From Clytia hemisphaerica (taxonomy: Eukaryota > Cnidaria > Hydrozoa > Leptothecata > Clytiidae): a DNA stretch of 64,000 bases. The stretch is taken from assembly GCA_902728285.1 (NCBI GenBank), contig CACVBU010000681.1, forward strand, positions 482,342 through 546,341, given 5' to 3'. The translations under genes and the position numbers were made by a program. A model generated the notes under the pieces. It did not search any database and was not told the origin of the DNA. It was given only the letters and a program-made list of their open reading frames with translations. Every line of letters begins with the position of its first letter. The stretch's first letter is position 1. This document shows, piece after piece, positions 50,392 to 62,300 of this stretch.

Positions 50392-53300
50392 CTGGAAATG
50401 AAAATTTCAAACTCGTTCAAACTACAATTTTTATCGATAATTTCCAGTTGCACTCCTTTCCTTAAAGTTTACAAAATAATTCAAATATATTGGACGGAGG
50501 TTTGAGACAAAAACACCATTAGATGTTCAGAAACTTCCAACGTGTTTCAACTACAAGCTGTTTTTTATAAGCATACAAAAATCAACTGTCTCGGAGAACG
50601 ATTTCTGCAAAACCTTTCAATAAAGTTAATCTCACGATCAGAGTCTTAAAATGGTTTCGTTCACAAATGATCTGACCTAAAAAAGTCTAAACTTGTGAGC
50701 TCTTCTCTAATTCTTTAATCAAAGAAAATACTTGGTAACTTTAACTTTAACCTTATTAAATTAGGTCAATGGGTATACCAGAACAATACACCATACGGTA
50801 AAAGTGATAAAATACATTAAACTCTGTTGAGCCTATCCTACGAAAGATTCTATCACATAAAAGATCTCTTTTTTTCTTAAAGCAAGGATCTATATTCCTG
50901 GTATTCTTGTTTCAGAACCAAAATTTGCTTTTACTACAAAATGTCTTCAATAGAATCGGATCATTTCAACGTACTTTTTTCACATTCGAATCCACTTCCT
51001 TCATATTCAGACAAACATTGACATCCAAAGTTGAAGTTTGATTTGACCAAGATACATTTGGCATTTACATCACATGGTTCCATTATACATTCATCGTAAT
51101 CTACAGAAATTTAGGTAAAGAGAGAGAGTCGAACATCCGACACGGTTTTTTATAAGAACAGCAATCAATAGAAGAACATTAAGCTTCGATGTTAAGAAAA
51201 GCTAAGAACAGCTAAGAACAAATAAAGGTTTTCGCGGACTTTAAAAAACCCCAATTTCTTGGAAAATGGCACAACATACTTACAACATGGTGAGGAAGAT
51301 AAGAACAATTTACTAATATTACTAGGCTTAAAACTGAAAACGTTATCCGAAGAGTTTGAATGTTCCTATAAAAAAACGTGTATTGTCAATAAATCAAAAG
51401 CCCTTCCTTTTTGGGGAGTGCAGGCGTGGACGGAGCCTATATCCTACACGGAAATCTTAAATTAAACTGTGACAATGACAACTAACCCTTTGCGAAAATG
51501 CATTTTTCAATTTTCTCTGTCCAGCTGGCACACAACGTTGTTTCAACGTTCATCTAACGTTGTATGGATGTTGTGAACGATAGATAAACGTTGGAACAAC
51601 GTTGTGTGCCAGCTGGGTGTCTAATAAGACTAGTGACTTACCCCAGATAGTGCTCCATTCAGGAATCACGTGACCTTCGTAACCTCCAAAATACAATCCC
51701 GTTTCTTTAGGTAGTGGATTCTCATTAGCGATTGATTCTTCAGTTTTATCCATTTTGATTTCATACTGGACCCTCAGATACGGCTCTTCGGCTTTCACGC
51801 GATTCCATAAAACATCAACGCGGCGTGTTTTGAACTTGTATTTCCCATAGAGACGAGATTTCAATTCCCTCTCTAAGGATGTCCGAAAGTTTTGATCGTC
51901 GAGAATGATTTCACGATTTAGCTGCTCAGGGGAAAGAATCCCAGATCCATCCTTGGAGACACTTGTCATCTTAATCTCCCCTTGGGCGATACTGTAGTCA
52001 GCATACGTAATAGGTGAACACAAAGACGCGTTGTTAGGTTTACCAGGACAATGTGGAGGCTGAAAATGATTGATACATGTTCGACGTTGAACACTTCGTC
52101 CACCTTTACAGAGACCAGGTTCACCCCAATCGGACCAACTCGATGAATTTGCTAAGAGAAGTATAGATTATAACTTTTTTTTTATCAAAACAATTTTATA
52201 AGAATAATGAGGCTCAAAAATGCCAACAAAAGAACTTTGAACAAATTAAGGGCCAAACAGTAAAGTATGGTATCAAGCCCGAAATAACCCAAATTTGCCC
52301 TAAAAATTAGAGAACAATTTAAGAACAATTTGAGACTAAAAGTGTCAAAAATAAGAACAGCAGAGCCTAAGCAAGAATTTTGCTGGTTCTTATAAAAATG
52401 AGTGTACGCTCCTTGTTTTAATAAGAACGGTTTCAAAAGAATATATACATCTACTTAATTTTCCTTAAAACGTAGAAACGTAGAATTAACAACGATCTCA
52501 ATCTATTAAGATCAGATGAGCATCAGGCAAAAATAGAATCAAAAAGAACATTGAAAGAAATTGTGACAGTTATTTGGTAGACTAGTGTATATCGCAAAGA
52601 GAAGCAACTGTACACGTTTTATATAAGAACAAAGTATATAAGAACAGAAGGGTTCGCATGGCCATAATATTCAGAACAAATTCAGAGCATTTTAAGGCTT
52701 TGCTTAAACACCCAGTTTCTTAATAAAAATTGACAAAAATACTAACAAAATTTGAGAATACGAACATTTTAAGAACATTGTTGGGCTTAAAACTTAAAAT
52801 GTTAAGATTTATTTCCGAGGGCTTCAAATATTTTGGATGTTATTATAAAAAGATTGTTTAACTTACTGCAGCCCATCCCTTTAACATCTTCATCTGTTAA
52901 TTGTTTGCTTCCTTCAGTGGAGAAAAATACTCCATTTTTCTTGCATTTCACTTCCACGTGTTTTTCTTCATAAATCATGTTCCAAACAAAACTCATAAAA
53001 TCGCATTGACATGTCAATTCGTCACTCTCCAAGGTTCTGAAAATGATAATAGTTCCATTTATACTGAGACGGAAAAATCGTCTGAGACGAGTAGTTTGTA
53101 AAATGTGATCTGTGGAGGAGATCCTATTTATTGAAACATGAATGGAAAGTACACTCCTCCATATACTCATTTTCTAAATTGCTCCTCTCAGACAAATTAA
53201 TCATCTCAGTATAAATATAACTAATATAATACACTTTTTCGACCGTAGCCGCCAATTGCCGCGCAGGCATTTTTTTGTCCGCTTTATCCCACTAAAACTG

Positions 53301-56300
53301 TCTCAGTTCTTTTTTCGCACCTACTACCTATTGTATAGACAATAGAAAATGGTATAAAAAAAGGATTGGATTGAGTTTAGGTGGATAATTAGATATTAAA
53401 TTAGCACGCGCCTGACCGCGCGACTACGGTCAAAAAGGTGTATTGTATACACTCAGTTTTCATAAGCATAACTTTTATAAGTATATTGAATGCTCATATT
53501 TGCAAAAAAAAAGCATAATGCTAAGCTGTAAGCATAAATTGAGGCTGAAAATGAGATTTTGGTATTTATAACGAGCATCAGCCCAAATTTCTCGTATTCT
53601 TGTAAAGGAAAAATATTGTAGTATTATCTTTTAAGCTAATTCAAAGATGTTTCTAGCGCTATTTTTAAGTTCTCTTATGGGGCCTTTTAGTTTAATCAAA
53701 GGCTTGGAAAATATGGATCCATTTTTCAAAAATTTATTCAAGCTATTTAGAATGTAGTTAGAGCACAGCAAAAATATGCTTTTTATGAATTTTATTAATT
53801 AAATTTATGAAACCCTAGTGGAATATTTCATTGAATAAACTGTAAACTGTAAATTGATTTTAGTTTCCTAAAAATAGATTAATTAATAAAAATCTAAACT
53901 AAAACAAAAACAGGCCCAGATCATCAGAAAAACAAAATCTAAACAGAATTTTTTCTCGATATCAAAATTGATAACTGGTAGCTGGTCGCTTGTCAAAGGA
54001 TCATAAAATAACATTAAAAAACACTCAGTATCTTTTCGTTGAATTCTTAAATTGGCCTTCTTGGAATTGCCTCCGGGCACTATAATTGTATGTGGAAAGC
54101 CAAAAAATTGTCGTTATTTATTTCATGGGTATAATATATCACTCGGAATAAATATATATCTCCGAAAAAAGTACACATTTAACACAATATGGGACCAATG
54201 AATATGGAAGATACAGAATCCACTTTCCTTTTCGTCCTTGGAATCTTAGCCTTCATTCCGTTGATTGTACACGGAATTGGGCTACATGTTTTATACATTG
54301 CAAAGAAAACAACTGACTTTCACAGGCTGCATTTGATTTTATTATTGGCTTTAAGTGTATTGACAGTAACAATGGCTATTACCAACCTCTTGAAACGAAT
54401 TAGTATATTTTTCGAGGCAGGGGATTCGTATTTCTATTTTGTAATCGAGGTCATTGCAAATGGTTATCTATACATGCTTTACATATCGATTCTATCGATA
54501 ATTGTTGTCGATCGATGTTTATTATTCCATTTCAAACTTCGTTACACGACTGTATGGACTGAGAAAAAACTTAAAATCACATTTGCGATTCTCACAATCA
54601 TAGCGTTCATTGTTTCACTCATATTCGCGATTGCCTATCATGGCGAGACAACAAGAATGGATATCATCCTCAGCTTTTATTTATGGCCTGTTCTTGACTA
54701 CTGTTTCCTGCTCATTAACCTAGCAGCCTTACTCTATTTCTTTATCCATCGACAAAACAGTCCCGCTGATTTCCGAACGCGAACGACATCGAATCTCCCG
54801 AATATCGACGTTGAAGAAATTAGCCACGAGAATCAAAAACGAAGAGCAGTTTTCTTTATGTTTGTTATCTCTTTCTTTCTATTGGTTTTTGTTCCTGACC
54901 AATTATATTTCGTTCTGATGGAAATGGGCTTTCACAATCGTTTCAATACAAACTTATATAACGTAACTACGACCTTTTGGTTGACGCATTTGACTGGCAA
55001 CGCGTTGTTGTATTTAACAACGTGTAAAAAATTGAGACAAATTTTGATGGATAGATATTTGTCAAAATTGAGATGTCGAATGACGAGGAAAAGAAACTCG
55101 TCGATGGTGGAGCCGATTCAAATGACTTAACCGCATATATCATATTCCTTTTCACACTATAGGCTAACTTCTACAGATTTTCCGTGGAAGTATGTCCAGT
55201 TTAAAGTGGACTAATTCACCATGTTGTTTTCTGCTTTACCATAGATTTTCGAATGTTCGAATTTCAAAACATTTGAATCACGCTGTTGACGACCAGAATT
55301 GAAAACGAGATGGCGGACTAGTCATCTCTAGAACCGTATACGCTTCTTTTTATATGGAAATCTTGGTACATCTAGGTAATTAGAATCAGGTGGACTTAAC
55401 TTAATCTTCAGATTTAAAAGAGAAATATCGTTTTCCAATTATACGTTGGTCAAACGGTAAAACTGGGTAAAACTTCACATAACTCTGGAGGCAGCAAAAT
55501 GATAGAATTTAGTATATAAAAAAAAACTACATACATTGCTGTATTTGCCTAACACCAAACCTTGACTTTTTCAAAAACCCTACGAAAATAATCTACTTTG
55601 CAAGTGCTATCTCAAAGATCAACGACAATAAGGTGAGTGGATGATGAATATAAGAGGCTCGTCAAGGGTTTCAAAATAATCCTTTAAGATCTGAAATTAA
55701 TTGAACTTACAGAGATTTGAGTTTGGTAATATGGTTGAAAACGTCTGGTGAAATACTGGTGAAAGGGTTGTAACTGATTGCACTGAAAAGATAAAAAATA
55801 TTGAAAATAATAATCATGTATTGGGAGTCACTGTGCCCTGGGGGGGAGGGGGGTCAGTCAGGCAAATTGACCGACAGGTATGTGCGGCGGGTAAGAGTAT
55901 GTTTTTCGAGATAGTAGAAATACATTATAAGGGTGGAAACTTTTGAATTGTTTTACAAAATGCACACGATTTTGTGAGACCCCTACTCTTGTCTCCCGGA
56001 CGGGGGGGGTGTCTATCTACACTGTAATAAAATATTGAATTATTCGAATTTTATTAGCGGGGGGGGGGGTCTGAATAAGAGCGGGGGAATGGATTTTTTT
56101 CTCTTAACAATTAGCGGGGGGGGCGTCTATTCGGGAGACAAGAGTAGTGAAAAAGCTACCAAATTTAACAACATTGCAGGATTCGATAACGCAAAAGTTG
56201 CAAAATTTTGCAACGCTTCTATTCGTCGCAATTTTCAAACAGGTATACAGTATCTATAAAACTACAAAAATTGGAACATTATAAAAGAAACTTACATTTC

Positions 56301-59300
56301 ATCAAGATTTGGAAGGTCGGAAAAGAAATCAGTTCGGATACTTCTTAACTTGTTATGACTCAAATGGCTGAAAAAGAAAAAGACCAGGCGAGATGATTTT
56401 TAAATATAAACATGGTACTGTAGAATGGCTTTCTCATTCCTGTAGACTAGCAAACTAGTCTGTTAATTAATCTTCAGAGGGCGGGAACATAAAGACGGCG
56501 GGCGTTTGATAGAATAGGAGCTGCGTAGGAGAGCGAGCAACGCGCAACCTTTCTCCTACGCTTACTTTTCCCGCATGATACTGTTCCAGCCCGACTAGCG
56601 TGTCAGTCTATCATTCCCGGGGAAACTTTCCTATCATGGGTCCATTTGTTTCAGCACCATTTATGCCTCTTATGCCACTTATGGCACCTATTTCCCATTT
56701 GTTTCATCGAAATGTGTTCAAAAGTGTTAGAAAATACTTACATTTTTACCACCTCAATTTACATTGATCATTTGTGTTCTTTGTGTCAAAAGTGGAAGTT
56801 TGGCAAGCTTTTCCAAGCAAAAAGAAATTCGCATTTGTTTCTACATTCTGGGTCAAAAGTGGAAGAATGTTATTGTAAATGGCGGCAATAATCGAATGCA
56901 TAATTACGATGCGTTTCACTTTCGTTTTCATGTTAGTTTGTTTACATTTCCGACATAATTTATGCGACTATTATTGATTATTATTAGAGTTCGCACGATG
57001 GTAGACTTTTGCATTTTTAACACGGTTTCCATTTGTTTCACACGATGGTGGCATTTGGGGGAAAGGTGGCAAAAATTGAAGTTTTGAGGTAAGAAACAAA
57101 TGGACTCCATATCATACGGATATGCCAATTCAACAATGGAAAAGATCAACACTCTGGGTAGGTACAAAAGCAGCTTAAAATTTTTAGGTGGTCAGTGCCA
57201 AGGTCGTTCTGTGTTGTCTTAACATTTGTACATATCAAATTAATTATGTTTTGCCGATTTGCACGTAAAAAACAACGGAAGGACCCAAAAAATGCGCTAA
57301 GAATATTTCCCCTGCAATGAAAACTTTTTCATTAGCCATCCTGAATCATTATCATTAGAAAAATCGATCAAATCTTTCGTTCTAAAATTCCTTTACCAAG
57401 TGTTGATTCTGATAATTTCATCTAATTGGAATCCCAAAGTTTTTACTCGAAAGGAAATTCACGGAGCGTAACGAAAATTTGAGTAATATAGAAAGTGAAT
57501 GCTACAAAGGAGTAATTCAGACAGGAAAGAGACACAAATTTGCTCAAGTTATGAATTGTCCTACATTGAAACGTGTTTTCGTGGTTAGTATAAGAGGGGA
57601 CGCCAAAGGCACCAAACTTGTTGCAGTTAAGAGGACTCGAACAAATTAAGGCATTCGTTCAAATCTCGTACCCAGAGCCACCTGCACCACTTTTTGGTTT
57701 TACTGAAGGTAACGAGTGCCTTTCTAGAATGTTATCAGAATCATAAATAGGGAGCTAAGGGACTGTGTTCGATTAAGGTCAATTCGTTTCACTGTACCAA
57801 CTTACATCCTCTTGAGTTCGCCAGCTTCTTTAAGTCCACTGATGCTACTCAATTGGTTCTTCGTAACATTCCTATAAGAAGCGTGAGAATAGATTGATTT
57901 TAAGCTGCTCGGAAACCTTGACCCCGTGTATCTTTATACCACGGAATATTATATTCATGATATGTCTCATTGCAATATCTTCTAACATTATATCATGGAT
58001 CTAACAGCTGATTGGTTGCAAGTGACGTATTAACTGATTTTACGTCACTTATAACCAATAAGCTGTTTGATCTATGATGTGATGTCGAAAACATTGCAGT
58101 GATGCATAATATGAATTGGGCTTTCAGTAAGCATCGAAAATCCGATAATGCGTAAAAAACGGGATTGAGGCACTAAAGTTAATCCTGGACATGGAAAGTT
58201 TAATTGTTTGGATCATTGCAGTTTATCAAAACTTTTTCGTTATGTACAACTCCCTAGGTAAGGGGGCACTCAAGATAAGCGACCTACAGTAGGTCGTCGT
58301 TTTAAAATCAAGTGTCCTCCTCCCCCAGCTATAATTTCTTAATTTTACCCAATATTCTCGCTCACGTTCTTTAACAAAAAGACCCCATGGAAATATTTTC
58401 AGATATTAAAAAGGGAAATATCCTTACAGATCATCCAACTTTTTAAGACCAATAAATAGTCCAGAATTGATCGTTTGTAATTCATTCTCTTGAAGCAATC
58501 TAAATGAAAAGAAGAAAATTTATACACCTTCTTTTTACAGACCCGGTAGGACTCCCTCTCACTGGAAAAACTGGGCAAAACGTCGTACCCAGTGGAAAGT
58601 TATACTCCAATTTTTGTCCCCCGCTGAAAATAATCAAATAAACAAATCCTCACTGCAAAATATCATGTTTTTTTTCTGACTTGAAAAACATAGAATTCAA
58701 ACCCCAGCCATAAAATAACCATGTATACATCGATCCTTATCGAGTTTCGGTATTTTATTTTTACCTCTGGCTGACAGATCCTACCGAGTCTGTGAGAAAG
58801 GGGTGTATTTAGTATTGTTGCCCGAGGTTTAATACAGTTCTAGATTTTGTTAACGCCCACAGAACAAAGAGAACTATTATGGTCAATTTGCGTTGAGGTG
58901 AACACGGTATAAATGTATTAACAATGTTCCTGGTTTACCACCTCGGTATAAATCGGAAGGCAACACATGCGTACTTTATCAATCCAATGATTACATACAG
59001 GTCAAAATTTACCACAGAAAAAGGAGAAAAACATGAAAATCAAATAAATACAGTTAACTCTCTCTAATTCGATCTTCAAGGGACAAAAGATTTTCTTCGA
59101 ATTAGAGAAAGATTCGAATTACAGAGAGTATTTTATACTACATTCCAGCAGAGGGGTTCAACATTTTAGTTCAAATTACCAAAAATATTCGAATAAAAGA
59201 AGTTCGAGTTGACTGTAATTTTCATCTTGGATATCCAGGCTAAATACAAAAATAAAAGGCTCACTTACAATTGATAAACGTTTCCCAAATCTTTGAAAGC

Positions 59301-62300
59301 ACCATCAACAATATTCTTCAATTTGTTGCCAGTCAGAAACCTGGAATGAAAAAATTTCTCATGGTTTGAAATAAGTTTCGCCCCAAAATTTCAATCCGTT
59401 AGCAGTCTGTCTATTTTTCTCGATGAGCTACAGATAAAATTAGAAAATAACCACGATAAATTATTAATCTCTTAGCTAATTAGCCCCAGTGCCTTTTTTG
59501 TACGTAATATCATCCTAATCTCATAACGCAGATCATCCATTCTACGCACGAACGATAATTACGATAGTTAAAACAATGAAATCCGTGTTGCTTTTATTAT
59601 GCTTTAAAAACGAAAGTGAAAGTATTTTGGTTCTAAATTTTATATTTATGAATGACGATTTTGGTTTGATTGTTCTACTTTAGCCAATCAGCACTCTCAA
59701 AAGCTCATTTGATATTTATTAAGTCTGAAGGAAAAAGATCAAAGTTGTCCTGGACAGAATGTCTTGTGACCATAGCATTTAGAATGAATCACGTATTCAT
59801 TCTAAATGCATGGAGTATCAGAATTTGCTCAGAGATTAATGCCACACTAGCTCGAATGAATAAAGCTGAATAAACCTTATTGACCGTAGCCTCCAATCGC
59901 CGCGCAGGCATTTTTTTTGTCTGTTTATCACCCTATACTCGTATCAGTCCTTTTTTTATCACGTAAATACAAAAGAAAAAGGTGTCAGAAACATTGGATC
60001 AACAATGGTGGACAAAATATTGGCAAAACTCGATTTTTCTTTTTTCCGGTGGATAACTTGGGACCGGACCCCCTTTTACCTCCAGTTCAATGTTGGATAA
60101 GACTTGATAAACAATAGCAAGCCTTTCCCACCTATCAATATTGATTTTGGGGGTGGAAGGGGATTTTTTTATCTCAAAGGTTTTTGCCAAATATTTTGTC
60201 CAACATTGTAGTTTAGGGGGATAATTAAGTAATAAACTTCTTAAGCAGTAATGACAATTTTCACTTACAGCCTTTGAAGTCCTGTCAACCCCTGGAATGT
60301 TTGTTCTCTCAATGTTTCAAGTTGAATCCAACTCAACCCCCTAAAACCGAAAAAGAGTTGAAAGTAAAAAAAAAATGTAGAATGTGTAGTAATTCGTATA
60401 AAGGCTCTACTGCACCTATTATTGATATCACTGGGTCTAAAACCGCATAAAACTTCTTTACACCCCTGTCTCACAGCCCCGGTGGGAATTCTTTTCTCAG
60501 TAGGGATAAAAATCCCTATTGAAATCCCAATGGGGATAGAAATTCCTTTGTTCCAAGGTTAAAAAATCAAGTGCAATTTCTAAACATGGAATTTTGATTG
60601 GGGATAGAATAAAAGTTAGTTTCCAAGTGGGCCTGAAATTGTAAGGTATTTTCCATTGGGGATGAAATTTTTTTCAATCTTTCCAGTGGGGCTGGGCTCC
60701 CAGCGGGTCTGTGACACAGGGGTATTTCTTTCTTTCCCTAGTTGAAATTAAAAATAGAATTGATAAGCTTAACTCATCTCTCGAATAGACGGATAAGGAA
60801 TAAGACCGACTACACAAAGAAACTTTTTAAACTCTAATAAGCGGGTCCTTTTTTGTATCAGTGGTATATATTTTTATATTTTCCCTTCTGTTCACTATTT
60901 CTCTCAGTTTGAACCACAAGTGATTTTGTGGTTTAGAGATGCTGGCTAAATCTATTTGGCCAGCAGGGTGCAATACGCAGTTCTGATGAGTCCTAATACT
61001 AATAAGGACGAAATGCATATGCTGCTCTGCCACCCAAATCTCCGGAGTGAATATATATAGTTTGACAGAAATTTTTATTTCTTCACATATATATAGTGGT
61101 ATCATTAGTAGCACAAATTCATTTTATTTAGTGTTTTCCTAGATTCATAGACCTTGGACCACTCCCACTCCCACTTTTATTTAGACAATTCTCACGATTT
61201 TAATATCTCGTCAAAGGATAAAACTAGCCATAATTTTCATTAAAGTGCCACCGCAGAAGAACGATCAAATAAATTGTTGAATTTGGAAAGAAATGTTACT
61301 GATAGCCGCTCTTCTGTTAGAATCATCTGAAGCAAAATTTAGTCTACAAATATTAGCAATTTGTGTCCATCTCATAGATATCTTCTTATAGAGATAAGGT
61401 AAAGTTATTTATCTGTTTTTTTTGTCATCTCTTTTATTACCAAAATAATGGTATATTATGGTTTCTTTATAGCATACTAAACGCTACTGTACTAAACTAC
61501 CATTTTACTGTAATGGTCAAACGACAAGTTTTTGAAAGGATAAAAATTTCTAATTTGCTTTGCTCAGAGCAGTTAATAACTACTTGTGGCTTAAATAGGG
61601 AATTTCCCAACAAAAAAGGAATTTCCCTTAATTCGACTCCCTGAGGTAATGAAAAAAGACATATAAAGCTTTGAAAATGGGTAATCAGATCAAAAAAAAA
61701 TCCGGAAAAGTGTTTTTAATGATGATAAAACAATAGAAATACAGTCAAGCTAAGAATGTTACCGGTACACCATTTAACCGGAACTAAAATACTGAAAAAC
61801 GCGCGCAAAATTATGAGATGTTTGCCCAACTTCCTTATGCTTGAAGCTATGAATGCCATCCTCGAAAGCTTTAGGCTTCCTGCGGTGGCAATTACAGTAA
61901 CATGATATTGAATCAGTAGCCTCACCCTCCGGACAGAAATGAAGTTATGTAGGTAATTAGCAAGCTATTAGGTGGAGAAAATAGCCATGGTTGATTGAAT
62001 TCCTGCCAAAATTGTATCCTGAGGTGCTACAATTCGAGGGGTAAATCACTCGAAAAATTATCGTACACCTCTACAAAAAGTAAAAAAAAAAGTCATAAAA
62101 AAGTCAAAAAGTCAAAAAGTCAAAGAAAAAGTCAAAAAGTCAAAAAGTCAAGAAAAAGTCAAAAATTCTTAGAAAAAAAGTCAAAAAGTCAAACAAAAGT
62201 CAAAAAGTTTCTTGAATGAGCGGATGGGTGGAGCAAAATTTATGGGAGGTTGGCGTTTTTGGACAGATTTGGGCGGAATATGTTGGGCGTTTTTGTCGAA

